DNA from: Loripinus fragilis
Taxonomy: Eukaryota; Mollusca; Bivalvia; Lucinida; Lucinidae
Direction: 5' to 3'
DNA: 64,000 nt
NCBI GenBank assembly: GCA_964019695.1
Contig: OZ026517.1
Location: 74,234,665-74,298,664 of the forward strand
Numbering within the stretch: the stretch's first letter is position 1; every line of letters begins with the position of its first letter. The position numbers and the translations under genes are program-made. Below, in pieces: positions 10,736-23,056 of the stretch. The notes beneath the pieces were generated by a model, which worked only from the letters and a program-made list of their open reading frames with translations, searched no databases and had not been told where the DNA came from.

Positions 10736-11800
10736 CTAGTAGACTCTCTCCATCGATTCTGCCTGACATATAAGTTGACCATTTGAATATTGGGACTTTC
10801 TTCTAAATGTTAATACAAATGTTTGCATCTTTGGCTTTACCTCACAGTGTTCCATAGCCATTTTATCCCCATTGCTTATTAGAATTGGATGTTCACCTTC
10901 ATCTGCACGGTCATTACCATCGTCATCACTTAATGCATTTTCATCACTATTATCATGTTCACTAAAATCAAATTCCCAATCGTCGCCCGTTTTGAACCCA
11001 TCCTGAGAATTACTTCCATCTTCTTTCACCTTGCTTACCTCTGCCTCTTCAACCAAATCAACCGCACAACCATCAAAACTTCTTGCATCATCTGACTTTA
11101 ACATGTTATCACTTATTTTTGCTGCATATTGGGAATCCATCACACAATTCACTTCACCTTCTATATCTGCATCGCCATAATCCAAATACACTTCAATGTG
11201 CATCACCAGCTCGCTATTTAAATGAAGATCATCATCACTTATCAGCCCATCATTATCAACGTCACATACAACAGCGGAATTTTTTTTTCCTTTACCGTAA
11301 GTAAGTGTAATGCTTTCCTCAATGTCAGCACTGACCACTTCACCATTTTCAGTACTTTCATCTTTTTCTTCACCATCACAATTTAATGCTGTATCATCTT
11401 GAAGATACTCCACATGAAAGTCAATAACTTTTAGTGGTATATCTTCATCACCTCCTACATTTCTCATTTCCTGAATATCATTAAAGCTTTAAACACACTG
11501 TCATCGTCCCTAATATCCTCATAATAGCTGTTTGTTGGAACATCACCACGTAGGAGCCTCTAACGAAAAACTCCCCTACCCTGATTTTTGTGTAGCCATA
11601 AATGGTTATAAGGTGATGAGCCAGAGTAGTTCGCCAAATGAAAGTCTTGGCACAGTCAGGTTCTACACAAATCCAGTGCTCATGATCTATGGAATGTTTC
11701 TCCAATACTGGTCTTAATAAGTTCCTCTTCAGTGTGTAATTTCTACCATACGTACTGGAATGGTTAATAGGCATTTTTACTCTGAAATCTGTGAAGTATA
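10736..11800 (-). pseudogene. Broken C2H2 zinc-finger / acidic-domain gene copy
   Basis: Reading from 11774 down, the first frame has NYTLKRNLL..VLEKH, the second half of a C2H2 finger with Pro where the first His is expected. Next is CVEPDCAKTFIWRTTLAHH, a C-x4-C-x12-H finger whose last His is not in place. A second frame then reads NSYYEDIRDDDSVFKAL (about 11535-11485), and a third, shifted one base, reads NDIQEMRNVGGDEDIPLK and stays open to the stop at 10736. That 240-residue part is rich in Asp and Glu (SEHDNSDENALSDDDGNDRA) and short of hydrophobic residues. Finger plus acidic region is common in transcription-factor-like proteins. At least two frameshifts and lost zinc ligands argue for a pseudogene; no introns interrupt it, so a processed copy or transposon-borne gene is possible. 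Exact parent unknown. Confidence 0.6.
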
Positions 11801-12094
11801 TCTAACAATCCTAAGAATTTAATAAACTACCACTGAACTGATCGAAATATTTTAATACAATGACTGTATATCCACATGCCAACTGTCCTTTCTGTGCTTC
11901 CAGGTTTTAAGTGACCCCAGTTTTTTGCCGATTTATTCTTTGATGGTGATTTTAATTGAAAAATGAATTAGAGAATTGAATTAAAATATATAGACCACAT
12001 GATTGAATATTTTTTACACTTAAAGATTTATGTATAGGCTGGGATAAGATGGAATTTTGGCGTGTTTTTGCTGCTCTTCTTTGAATTAGTCCCA
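11801..12094. other. No gene recognised
   Basis: AT-rich spacer between the zinc-finger relic and the SINE fragment. Confidence 0.4.
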
Positions 12095-12850
12095 ACTTAA
12101 CACGAGTTTGAGACTCACTGGCGTCACTTCGTTGTGGTCCTTGAGCAAGACACAGTTATCCTAGCTTAGTACTGGTTCAACCTAGGAAGACTTGTCCCTG
12201 TTTAACTGAAAGATTGTTGATGAGACGTAAAGAATCAAATCAAACAAAACAAAACCAACTGAACATGACGATTATGTGACTTTCAATTATTGTTTCACAT
12301 ACTGCAAACATCTTACACCTATGACCACAGCCATCAATTCTAATCTTTGAATCGCCATCTTCTTCAATGGGGCTAATCTTATTTTGGAGAATATCAGGTC
12401 TTACTTTGATTCCTGTTACTTAAAAGCTATAATGGATATCTATGGAAAATATTTACAGCTCTGGACCTTTCTATTCCACACCACCTACGTAAAACAGTAT
12501 TGTGTTAATACGCTGTGTGTATTACTGAACAGTGTTGATAAAAGTAGCAAGTGGCTAATGGCTATAAATAATCCGACTGTGGAGATGATACACTAACTAT
12601 AACAATATTTAGCGGTGACATGATAATATTCTGCATTAAAACTTTTTTGAAAAAAAATACACATGTTTAGGTCATAGAAGAGTGTCAGTGACACCTGATG
12701 ACACAAGAGTGATGCAAGATTGAATAAACAGATCAGTTAAATCATTTGACTTCACGACCCATTTGGTAAACAAGTATGTCACATGTTCCCACATTACTCA
12801 AATCAGATAGATCAGTATTTGACAGATATTGGAAGATCTTGTATTATGCT
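12095..12850 (+). repeat. Segmental duplicate (copy A), begins with a SINE fragment
   Basis: 12100-12260 is the 3' half of a tRNA-derived SINE (GAGTTTGAGACTCACTGGC, then GTACTGGTTCAACCTAGG, then GAGACGTAAAGAATCAAATC). The following non-SINE sequence matches 50700-51430: GTAGCAAG...GGCTATAAATAATC, AACATTTTTGAAAA, CAGTGACAC..GATG, CGTCACATG..CCCAC and CTCAAATC. Order is conserved. No protein is supported by the short open frame at 12384-12596, since its match at 50.7 kb is not open. Confidence 0.7.
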
Positions 12851-13310
12851 AAAATCATTTGGCTTTACATGTATCACTATTATCTCAGAACCGAAAACTC
12901 ACAATGTCATAAGGCGGTTATTGATCCATAACAGTTGATCAAGGGCCAATGATTGATTTAAAGAACGAAAAAGGCTACGATATTGTAAATGGCAAATTGG
13001 ATTTCAAGTGCACAGTAAAATTATTGCCATAGTGGATTGGGTGCGTCGTGCACAATAACATAAACTGACTAGTTTCCTGAAATAAAATGACTGCCTCTTG
13101 TCAACTAAGGGACATTATGCAAGGCAATTAATGCGGCGATACTAATTGCATGGATGTATGTACTGAATTATGTATAAGTTCCATATGTACAATAAGCTGG
13201 TCCAGTGGCGACAATAGAACTAATGTGTGCCTCGCTACAAGAAAACTCAATTTTCTGTTTGTAAACAATAAAGACACAGATTGGCATGTCCACTCTACGA
13301 AGGCAAAGGG
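12851..13310. other. No gene recognised
   Basis: AT-rich spacer; short open frames lack motifs and splice borders. Confidence 0.4.
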
Positions 13311-13324
13311 ATATAGTTATGGTG

Positions 13325-13780
13325 TAGTCCGTCTGTCTGTCTGCCCCACTCTCCAGTGCCATATCTCAGAACCCGTCGAATTTGATGTATGCGTGGTTTA
13401 AATGATCAGTAACATGGGCATTCAATATCGTGTAAGTAATGTCAAAAGCAACTCGTTAACACTTGAGTTACTGCCCTTGACCTCGTTATAATAGACAATT
13501 TCTACCCATCTGGAAGCATATCTAGATTCGTACCCATTGGTCCTATAAGATGCATTCTTGGTCATCCTATAAGTTTTATCATTATCGACTCATTCATACT
13601 TGATAATTGCCATTGACTTAGTTAAAATATGTGATTTCCGTGCATCAGGAACCATATCTCAGCACCTTTTGGTCTGATTTGATACAATCTTTGTATGAAT
13701 GATAAGTGCTATCAACAGTCAAAATGCTTTAAGTTACGTCAAAATCGACTCATTAACACTTGAGTTGTTGCTATTGACCT
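13325..13780. repeat. Imperfect ~310-bp repeat, two units
   Basis: The phrases CATATCTCAG.ACC, TTTGAT, TCAAAA.CAACTC.TTAACACTTGAGTT and TTGACCT.GTT occur in the same order at 13360-13490 and 13650-13785. CCGTCTGTCTGTCTGCC marks the left edge, a style common to dispersed molluscan repeats. Confidence 0.5.
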
Positions 13781-13785
13781 AGTTT

Positions 13786-14455
13786 GAAGATAAGCACAAC
13801 AGTGTCAAAAATCTTACCCCACCCACGTGACCCCTTAAAAGGTATCAAAGATCAAATATTTAAATTTTGCAATAACTAAGTCAGCGAAGATATGAGTAGT
13901 ATAGTGTGAGCATCATCTGCTCCGATTGCTTGGCGCTCAGCTCTCTTGTAACCTGATATGGACCCAATTATTTTTTCTGACATTTTGTCACCAAGAAAAC
14001 ATAAAAAATCTGTTTGCCAGTTAATCGTTTCTGAAGTACATAAAATGCTTATATGAACAAAGGATAGGAAATTAAGTCCCCTGTAACCACATCCAAATAA
14101 ATTTTAGGGAACGAAAGAAAAGTAGATGAGTTATTCAATACCACAGACATTTCTCCCTAGTGCTAGATACAGTCTTGATAAAGAAAAAACGTATTTCTCG
14201 CTTCTCAGCAAAAATTAAAGCCCACCTGGGCAAGGATACGGACACCTTAATTGCTGCATTTCTCAGAGAAATTAATGCTACATTGGCTTAAAATATAATT
14301 TTTGTTTCTATTCCCCACTTGTAATTAATATAATTTTTGATAAAAAAAAAACTTGTATTATTTATACTTTTTGTCTTTGTGTCTGTACTGTTCTCACCAA
14401 TAAATATGTTACTGTCCCGGTCCTTTTTGAAGAAAAGCGGAGGGACTTAGTTTTT
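13786..14455. other. No gene recognised
   Basis: AT-rich spacer with no repeat family member identified. Confidence 0.4.
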
Positions 14456-14459
14456 GCCT

Positions 14460-15190
14460 GTCCGTCCTCCCGTCCATCCTTCTGTCCCCCTATAGAAGTA
14501 GGTACCTTGAGACGCAACTTCTCTTACATTTTTATACCGGTTCTTTTGAAACTTCACCGGTGTTTTGTTCATGGTCTGAAGATATGCATGTAGTTTTTAT
14601 ATAATCCTCAGATTATTTTTTGTCCTTTTTTTCGCAAGTTGAACTAAGCCATTTTCGGGCATTATCTATAACAATGTGAATTGACAGGGGATACCTTGAG
14701 GGCGCAACTCCTTCTACAGTTTTATACCGAATCATTTGAAACTTCACTGGTGTTTTGATCATGGTCTGAAGATATGCATGTGGTGTGGATGTAATCCTCA
14801 GATTATTTTTTTTCTTTTTTTTTGCAAGTTGAACTTTGTCATTTTATTATCAATAACAATGTGAATGGACAGGGGATACCTTGTGGGCGCAACTCCTCCT
14901 ACAGTTTTATATTGATTCTATTAAAACTTCACTGGTGTTTTGGCCATGGTCTGAAAATATGCATGTGGTTTGGATATAATCCTCAGATTATTTTTGTCAC
15001 TTTTTTCACAAGTTGAACTTTGCCATTTTTCTGGCATTATCTATAACAAAGTGAATGGACAGGGGATACCTTGTGGGCGCAACTCCTCCTACAGTTTTAT
15101 ACCAATTCTTTCGAAACTTCGTTGATGTTTTGGTTCATGGTCTGAAGATATGCATGTGGTTAAGATATAATCCTCAGATTATTTTTTGTT
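14460..15190 (+). repeat. ~185-190 bp tandem repeat, four units
   Basis: Units start at TACCTTG near 14503, 14692, 14877 and 15067. Each carries GCGCAACTCCT.CTACAG, TTTTATACCG, AAACTTCACTGGTGTTTTG, CATGGTCTGAAGATATGCAT and TAATCCTCAGATTATTTTT. A run of CCGTCC motifs precedes unit 1, as in a larger dispersed repeat. Confidence 0.85.
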
Positions 15191-16315
15191 TAAGCTAGTC
15201 TTACTCTCCTTCAATCATATTTATTTAGCATTCAAATGTACTATTCATATGAAATCAAATAAGTAACTCAATTTTAATTTTATAATTCGAGATCACATTT
15301 GTTGTCTTTTCATGTGAATATAACAATAAAAAAACTAATCCAACATATTCCGCCAATAATTATTAAAAACTAATGGTTAAATTTCTTTTGACATTGATTC
15401 AGACTATTTCTCCATTAATGAAATGGAAAATACTGAACTGATTGTGAAGACCCAGATGAAATGCCAAAGAGAGCGGCATTTCGTCAGGGTTTGAATTATT
15501 CTCTAAGTGTCTCAGCCACAATCAGATGCACTTATTGTACCAACAGCTTGTTTTATGCTCATGTGATACAGAAATTAGTGTTATAACACTTTATTTTTGT
15601 TTCAGAGAAGTGCTAAGGGGTTGTTTTAAGAGGGCAAATAGCATTGAACATCATTGACGGAACAGATTTTCACATCAGAGCATACAATGGTAAAAAATGC
15701 TTGAAAATACTCTAATGTTGTTTGATTTGAAATTGAATTGATTGTGTTTTTTTTTCAAATAACTTCATACCCATTTTTTTAAATGTACATATAATGATCT
15801 ATTTTTGTATAATATAGACTGTCCTCTTTCTTTTGTTGGTTAAATTATCAAGCTATGTCAACCAGTACATAAATGACATCTAAAAGACCAAATATATTTT
15901 CCAAATTTAAGAAGTAACAAATAGCCCAGCACCCTTAATTGTGGCAAACATGTTTAGAATACAATTGATTAAGTGAATTGTGAAGTATAACATACCAGCT
16001 AATGATTTTATATAACTTAGAGTACTTCAGGAAACAAATAAATTTACAGTTTTCATTCGACAGGAATGGTGTAAAATGGTCCAAAAAATGTCAAGTTCGT
16101 AGATACCCTTGTTTTTATTGAAGACTTTGAAAGATGGGTGTCAGGACTAAGTTCACATATGAAATAGAAGGATTGTTTGCAACAGGAAGGATTTAGGATT
16201 CTTTGAATGGAAAAATGTCCTGTCTGTAGGCGTACGCAAATGTTTAAATGAATATTTAGAAGCAGAATTACACTTGTATTGATTTAATCTAAATCACATC
16301 TGTTTATTATACCCG
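15191..16315. other. No gene; one hairpin remnant
   Basis: 15446-15491 holds GAAGACCCAGATGAAATGCC with complementary GGCATTTCGTCAGGGTTT, the family P core without termini. A TTTGTTTCAG at 15595-15604 is followed by about 85 bases to a GGTAAAA, but all three frames contain early stops. Confidence 0.45.
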
Positions 16316-16317
16316 CT

Positions 16318-17090
16318 ATTATTAATTTTGTAGAAAAGTCTGCCCGTCCATGTGTGCGTGTGTGCATCTGTCCGTCAAGTATCTTGTAAATGCATCTCCT
16401 CTTAAACCATTGGACGTAGTAACTGCAAACTTTGCAGGTGCATAGATCACATGCTGTGGAGGTAACTGAGCAACATTGTGTGTGACCTTGATCTTGGGGT
16501 CAAGGTCAAAGTTCCAATAATGTATTTACTTGTAAATGCATCGCCTCCTTAACCATTGGGTGTATTTACTTCAACTTTACAGGTGCATAAGTCACATGAT
16601 GTAGAGTGTACTGGGCAGCATTTCATGTGACCTCGACCCTTAGGTCAAGGTCAAAGATCGAATATTGTATTGTCCTGTAAATGAACGTCGACACAGCACC
16701 TTCAAACTTTGTGGATGTATAGGTCACATAATATTGAGGGTACTAGGCAACACTTCATATGACTTTGAACCCAAGTTCAAGGTCAAAGGTCAAATAATGT
16801 ATTTTCTTTTCTAGTAAATGCATAATCTCATGCATAATCTCCTAAAGTGTTGGACGCAGCAACTTCAAATTTTGCAGGTGCATATGTCATATGATGTAGG
16901 GGGTACTGGGCAACATCTTATGTGTATTGTATAATGTTTTTTCTTGTAAATGCATCTCCTACTTAACCGTTGGATATAGCAACTTCAAACTTTGCAGGTG
17001 CACAGGTGACATGATGTAGAGGGTACTGGTCAACATTTTGTGTAACCTTGACCCTTAGGTAAAGGTCAAAGGTAAAAAAGTGGGTATTTG
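16318..17090 (+). repeat. ~130-150 bp tandem repeat rich in AAGGTCA direct repeats
   Basis: Five imperfect units start at CTTGTAAATGCATC-like phrases near 16382, 16530, 16672, 16813 and 16943. Each continues with CTTAACCATTGG, AACTTCAAACTTTGCAGGTG, CACATGATGTAGAG and TGACCTTGACCC..AGGTCAAGGTCAAAGGTC. The first is preceded by CCGTCCATGTGTGCGTGTG. The 3' phrase recurs at 56.1-56.8 kb. Confidence 0.85.
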
Positions 17091-17137
17091 CGATAGTGTA
17101 CCATCAACTGCTGCTCTAGGTTTCTTATATTATAATA

Positions 17138-17251
17138 ATTGCTTTGAATTACACTTAGATTTTGGAAAGAAAACTGTATAATTTCTCTCTTACTAGTGAG
17201 AAATAATTATTTTTTTCTATACAAAATCTAGGTGTAATTCAAAGTAATCAT
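17138..17251. mobile_element. Short foldback element
   Basis: TTGCTTTGAATTACACTTAG and its complement CTAGGTGTAATTCAAAG frame about 55 bases; an inner TTTCTCTCTTACTAGTGAGA hairpin is also present. No second copy seen. Confidence 0.7.
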
Positions 17252-17309
17252 CGAAAACAGAACATAAACCAATCTGATGTAGATTGAATCAGTGTTGTTG
17301 TTTGTTGGG

Positions 17310-17345
17310 GGGTTTTTTTTGGGGGGGGGGGGGGGGTGGGGGAAG
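17310..17345. repeat. Poly-G tract
   Basis: GGGGGGTTTTTTTT is followed by about 18 G with one T; an assembly-sensitive homopolymer. Confidence 0.9.
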
Positions 17346-17481
17346 GGTAACTTCTCTTCTTTATATTCAGAAAGTGTTTATGTCTACAGACAAGGCATTT
17401 TTATATTCAAAGACTGATAAATCCTTTCTATTGTGAACATTCCTTGTAATTCATATTTGAACGACTTGTATCTCAAACATT

Positions 17482-17806
17482 AATTTTGTTTGTTAGTTTT
17501 GTTGCTTTACGTCCCAAGTCAACAGCTATGGTCATGGCGGGACCTAGCCACACTGTTTCCTGTGCTTGAACAAGCAGTTAACCAGTACTTCGTGCCCATA
17601 CTTTCCCTTGTAACTGACAACAACCCTTCTTGAATGTTTCAGCTGAAGGAAGGAGAATGGCCGTAGAAATTATTTCATGATCAATCTCCACAAAAGTATT
17701 GGACCGGGCCAGGATCGAATTCGCGTCCCCTGGATCTTCAGCCAGAATAGCATCTGTTGCCAGACACGTTACCGACTGCCCTACGCGGCCCGGTCTCTCA
17801 AACATT
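17482..17806 (-). mobile_element. tRNA-derived SINE, near full length
   Basis: The reverse strand begins with a tRNA-like head: A box CGTAGGGCAGTCGGTAACG, B box AATTCGATCCTGG. A body follows with TTCAGCTGAAACATTC, AAGTACTGGTT and CCATGACCATAGCTGTTGAC. It ends GGGACGTAAAGCAACAAAAC and an A-rich tail. About 320 bp. An open frame inside it is a by-product, not a gene. Confidence 0.8.
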
Positions 17807-18261
17807 AAGATCACCTTAATCTTTCAAAGCCTTCGATAAAAACAATGGACATTTTTTTTTACCATTTAACACAATAGGAACTGCAGGGAAAAATGGCAAA
17901 TTTATTTGTATCCTGACATGCGTAATGTTATACAAACTCATTTACGGGTTTGTATTACTTCACAATGCATTGAAGCAATTGTAATCTAAAACATATCTGC
18001 CTTGGTTAAAGGTTTAAAATTTAAAATTTATCACTTTCTAAATTTGGGAAATATATAAGAAAGTAGACATTTGGTCTTGATGCCATTTAGGTTCTAGTTG
18101 ACATAGCTTGATAATTCAAACTGAAACAGAAAGAAGACGGTCAATTTTGTATAGAAATTGATATCATATTCTGATCAATGTAATTATTTGTTTAAAACAG
18201 TACTTTGCAAATGAAACAGTTTAACATCACTTTTCAAGCATTTTTGGACTATTTTATAGGC

Positions 18262-18452
18262 TGATTTTTGATTGATTTGATTCTTTACCTCCCAGCCAAT
18301 AGTTTTTCAGTCATGTCTAGAAGGGTCTACCTGGGTTGAACCAGTACTTAGCAAGGATTTATGTCTTGCTAAAGGACTCAACTGCTGGTTAGGCTCGAAC
18401 CCACAACTCCTCGGTTTTGAGTCGAGCACTCTACCACTGAGCCACTGCGCTC
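18262..18452 (-). mobile_element. tRNA-derived SINE, shorter type
   Basis: The reverse strand reads A box TGGCTCAGTGGTAGAGTG, then B box GGGTTCGAGCC, then GTACTGGTTCAACCCAGG and the tail GAGGTAAAGAATCAAATCAA. It shares its 3' half with copies at 12.1 and 50.5 kb. The anticodon arm is not well paired, so this is not a working tRNA gene. Confidence 0.8.
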
Positions 18453-19840
18453 CATTTATGTGCTGATTTGAATAAACAACAACATAAATTATCAATGGCT
18501 TTCAGTGCTATTTGCCCTCTTGATATAGTCCCCTAGCTTTCTTCTTAATCAAAGAAAAAGTATTTACACACTTTTGTCTGCAGCACAGAAGCATTAACAA
18601 GCTCAGTGTAAGAAAAACTCCAAAAACAAAATAAACACTTACAAGTCATGTATATTCTATCCTCTAGCGATATAACTTATTTTGTTTATCATTTTGAGAC
18701 AAAAAAGGAAGTTATCATGTATGCTTTCAAAGTTTTATTTGAAATTGATAACTAATGTCTTGTCCGTGGACGTTTTGGCCGAATTTCAGAGGACATTTTT
18801 AAACAATGTATCTTTACAACTAGACGACATAGAATAACAACCAAAAGCTCTCTGGATTTTTTGTGTGCTCTAGTTATCATTATGTATCCTGTGAATAGAA
18901 CATTTCTTTTAAAAGTGATTTGGGATCGTTTCTTTGAGTTTGTATAGAATTTGTAATTTCACCGGCAAAAAAAAACATGAAAATGAACGTCACAACATTT
19001 ATTTTGATGCCATAATTTTCCATATGTTGTACCTTAAGTTTCATAACATAAGAACATTTGAGTTTGGATTTATCTTGAGTGAAAAAAATACTGATATTAT
19101 GATATTATGGTGTCTTCTTTTTTCCTTACAACATCCTCTTTCAAGCATAAATGTGCGAGTAAGTACTTTCATACTTTATAACACGAACTCGTTTCAGACA
19201 ATATAAAGTATATAAAATATGAAAATACATGCAAAAAGTGGATTGAAAGAACTTTATTTTCGACCTCCGATGAAACAAATATTTGCTTCTGATTGTGGCT
19301 GAGCCGTAAAGCTCTTGAGAATTTGGTGTAATCATATACCGTATGCAGTTTTATAGTTAATCTTGAAATGTCCTGCCTTTATCTACTTTGTGGGCAGTAG
19401 TCAGAACCCTGGCTGTTCGCATATGCGATAGTACAATTTTGCTATAGTTTAAAGAAGTATTTCTTTGAGTGATAAAATCACCTAAGCAGACGTACTGAAG
19501 GCGTAAACTCTCCTTTTTGTAGGGTATGATGTATTAGACTGAAGAATGAACTTGAGGGTAGATGGGTGAAGCGTGAAATATTATGAGTGATATAGGAGCC
19601 GACTAAGAAATGACGCGACATCGCACCAGACACATACATACAGTACTGTTGAAGTGAGAGGTATCTAGATACATAGAGACACTTCCTTCTCTGACTCTTT
19701 CGTAAACATTAACACAAGCTATATTTGTCGCACATCAAATTTACTTCTATCAAGTTCGTTTTATCTTAACAGACAATGCATAGCCTCATGGATGCAGGGT
19801 CTTGTCAAATATGCTATGCCAGGCAAACAACGTTAAAGCA
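18453..19840. other. No gene recognised
   Basis: AT-rich spacer with a poorly conserved mix of short open frames on both strands. I see no repeat family here. Confidence 0.4.
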
Positions 19841-19844
19841 TTTC

Positions 19845-20147
19845 AAAGTAAGAAAGGCGGCAAAGATCAGGAATCGATACAATCGCGTACCACACCTGAC
19901 CCAGGATACCACATGGGAAAGTGACAAAAACACAATTAAACATCACAAACAAGAGCCAAGAGGTCAGCCCTTTCCCAGCAGGTGACCACAAGGAAGCAAT
20001 GAACAGACGCGAAAGCATGACAAACACAAATCATAAATAACACAAATGAGCCACAAAAGATGTACCGCCTTGGAACGGTCAGTAAAACTATTTTACTGGA
20101 GGGCTTAAATCGGTTACACGGCGTCAGCCTCACCCTTAGTTCAGATG
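19845..20147 (+). repeat. Dispersed repeat R1 (copy 1)
   Basis: Starts AAAGTAAG, then GGCAAAGATCAGGAATCGAT, CCACACCTGACCCAGGATAC, GAGCCAAGAGGTCAGCCCTT, GCAGGTGACCAC and CCGCCTTGGAACGGTCAGTA, ending CACCCTTAGTTCAGATG. Copies at 27938-28228 and 53824-53993 are on the other strand. In one frame it reads KIRNRYNRVPHLTQDT, a peptide that varies little among copies. I recall similar peptides in predicted proteins of other marine invertebrates, but cannot check this. Class unknown. Confidence 0.8.
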
Positions 20148-20409
20148 TGGATCAAGACACATAGATGTTTGGTTTGCATGAAAGCCCCCTAACCTATCCA
20201 TGCATCATCTCCTAGAACATTTAAATCAAGATATACAGAGAAATCCAACAGGCAAACCGACGTGCAATTAAATTCAATCCATTTCATGCAAGTTGATTTT
20301 CTCCTCATTGTGTGCGAGCACAGAAAGTTGACGAGACTTATACTGTGCATGCACCGATCCAGAAAGTTTGATCGGAAGGAGTCAAGATCTGATTTTTTGT
20401 GTTTGCTGA

Positions 20410-22590
20410 TTTAATGGTAAAATATTCAGAGACTCACAGAACATATGTGATCAGTGGGGACACTATTTCAGTGAACTGTATTCGCATAGTGAAAATGAAA
20501 ACTTCGATACAACAAACTATGATTATGTCACAGAGCGCGTTGCCGAATTAAAGCATCAAACGGTATCTGATGATGATATTGTGCCTGTCACACTCCAGGA
20601 GTTGGATGATGCAGTTTGTCAGCTAAGCAAAAACAAGGCATGCGGAGATGATGAAATTTACAATGAACACATACACTTTAGTGGAAGGAACTTTAGAAAA
20701 CTTTTGGTCGATTTGTACAACGCTATGCTTCTCAAGTCATATATCCCAATAAGTATGAAAGTTGGAATAATTATACCCTTGTATAAAGGTGGCACCAAAC
20801 GGAAAGACAACCCTGACAGCTATAGGGCGATTACACTTACATCTTGTGTACTCAAGCTATTCGAACGGTTATTGTTATCACGAATACTATCTACGCAGAG
20901 ACCATTTCATCCCTTGCAAGGAGGCTTTCAAAAGGGCATGGGTTGCACGATGACGTCATTCCTGGTCAATGAATCCGTTCAATACGCCAAAGAAAACAAT
21001 AGCAAGCTTTACATTTGCTTTTTGGATGCCAAAAAAGCCTTTGATAAAGTATGGCACGACGGATTGCTCTTGAAATTCTACGAAAGAGGAATTGATTTAT
21101 ACATCTGGAAAGTCTTAGTCAGCCTACATGCTAATCTGACCAGCTATGTGCTGTTTAGGGGACGTAAATCAAGCACGTTCAACATAAATCGAGGAACCCG
21201 TCAAGGAGGAGTTATTTCGCCCTTTGGTTTTTTGTGTTTTATAGACGACCTATTACATCTACTAACTTTGTCGAAGAATGGACTTAGAATTGGATCGTTG
21301 GATGTTTGTTGCCCTACTGTAGCGGATGATATGCTTTTACAGGCACTGACCAAATTCGCGTTACAACTATTAATCGATGTGTGTGTGCATTATTTTTATC
21401 TATGGAGGTTAGAATACAATGTCCTGAAATGCAATGTGCTTGTATGTAATGAAACAAACGCTGAATATAAACGATCGAATAGGCAGTGGAAACTTGGCAC
21501 TGAAGATCTGTCTGAAACTGACAAATATACACATTTAGGGATTGTATGTACGAAAAAGATGGACATGAAAGATAATGTTGTAAAAGCTGCCTCGCAAATA
21601 AGGAAATTATTCTTTGGTCTAATTTCATCCAATTTCTGCGAACAAGACCTTAACCCCTTGACTTGGAAGCGTATTTATGAAACGGTCGTTTTACCAAAAG
21701 CCATCTATGGCTGTGAACTCTGGTCAAATATATCTCGAACAGATATGGATCTACTAGAAAGATCTCATCGTTTATGTCTGAAAACAATGCAAGAAATAGG
21801 TAGATATACCAGAACATACGCTGCTGTAAATCTCATAGGATCTCTCAATATGCAGTATGAAATTGATAAACGTAAGACTTCATTGTTTGGCCAATTGTGC
21901 AGGTTAGAGCCACAGTTTGCAGTTAAACGGCTGTTCATGCATAGGGTAATATATCACTATTTATATAACCGACTGAAGGCTGGCTTCATCGTGGATGTTT
22001 TTCGGATTCTCGAAGAGTATGGCTTAAGCTATGTGTTGTCTGAATTTATCACTTCTGGTACCTTTCAGTCAAGACATTCTTGGAAAAAACTTGTAAAAAG
22101 TAAAATAGCTGAAGCATCTGTCAGAAATTTTGAGTCTGTTAATGCTGAAGATGCCCTATACCGTTTCAGAAGCATTCACCCAGAATCAAAACCATGCTAC
22201 TTCTGGGAACTCTCCAGAAAACATCCATACATGTTACCTGCTTGTAAATCAGTGGTGCAAATGATTGCTCTAACTTTTAGTGTATATCAACCGATAGTAA
22301 CTTGCTCGGCATGTGGTTCTCTTGTTACGAAATATGTTGACCATTGTATTCTCTGGTGCCCTGCAAACGCAGATATTAGACATAGAATGTGGCTTGGGTT
22401 CTGGCATAAATTTGGAGTTGATGCGTACCTTCGCTTAGCTAGTTGCGCACATGATCATCTTATAGACTTCTTCTTTGGTCGTTATGACATTATTGCAGAC
22501 GTAATCAATCATGCCGATAAGGAGGAATTATATTGCTATATAGCACGTTTTATTCATTTGCTTAAAAAAAGCTGCATCCTGCGCTGGTAG
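20410..22590 (+). pseudogene. LINE reverse transcriptase, large open fragment
   Basis: The frame is open from the TGA at 20407-20409 to the stop at 22588-22590, about 726 codons with no convincing ATG start at its left; GTG at 20581 is only a codon inside it. The N-terminal part reads GKIFRDSQNICDQWGHYFSE, the usual lead-in to LINE RTs. RT motifs follow: KVGIIIPLYKGG, SYRAITLTSCVLKLFER, GGFQKGMGC, the motif A FLDAKKAFDKVWH, RQGGVISP, and the motif C PTVADDMLL (A-D-D kept, with Val before it). Thumb and C-terminal regions end with CSACGSLVTKYVDHCILWC, a C-x2-C..H-x3-C knuckle. Polymerase residues look intact, but loss of the 5' part, including the endonuclease, should make this copy unable to move alone. 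Confidence 0.85.
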
Positions 22591-22878
22591 CATTTTCAGT
22601 GTGCTTAATTGGCATATGGCCTCGGTACCCATTGCACTGACGTTGGGTGGCGTCTGGACGCTGCGTCGACGTCGAGCGATGCCTATCTGTAAACTATTTA
22701 CCACTTGGTAATTAAACATACCCTTTATAATCAGTACATATGTTGATGACGAAGGCCCAGTTTAGCTATGTGTGAACGTGCCGGCTGATCTGCCCCTTTG
22801 ATGTCAGCAGATGTGTGTGAACTGCCTCTTATGCACAACAATTTGGATTTGTCACTTTATGTTATGCGTATTCATAAG

Positions 22879-23056
22879 GCCCAGATAAGAAACTTTCTGA
22901 GCGTAAAAGGGTAATTATTTTCGTCGGCCATTTGAGTATGTGTTTTGGGTGCTCAAAGCGACCGCCTCATTGAGACGGTTCTTTTGAGTACCCACTATAT
23001 ATGTTTTGGTCGAGAAAAAAATATTATTTTCAAATGCGCACTCTTGTCTGGAGGCC
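22879..23056 (-). mobile_element. Family K MITE nested in the LINE 3' UTR
   Basis: Ends GGCCCAGATAAG and CTTGTCTGGAGGCC form the inverted termini; centre CGCCTCATTGAGACGGTTCT with TTTTGAGTACCCAC. It interrupts the LINE's 3' UTR, so it inserted after the LINE did. Confidence 0.75.

Noticed and set aside
12384..12596. 70-codon frame
   Set aside because: Part of a duplicated noncoding segment; the copy at 50.7 kb is not open.
15601..15692. Possible internal exon after TTTGTTTCAG
   Set aside because: Early stops in each frame; donor GGTAAAA is weak and no partner exon was found.
17578..17814. 78-codon - strand frame
   Set aside because: Lies in a tRNA-derived SINE.
20581..20583. Start codon of the LINE frame
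   Set aside because: The codon is GTG and the frame stays open and RT-like upstream to 20410, so it is internal.
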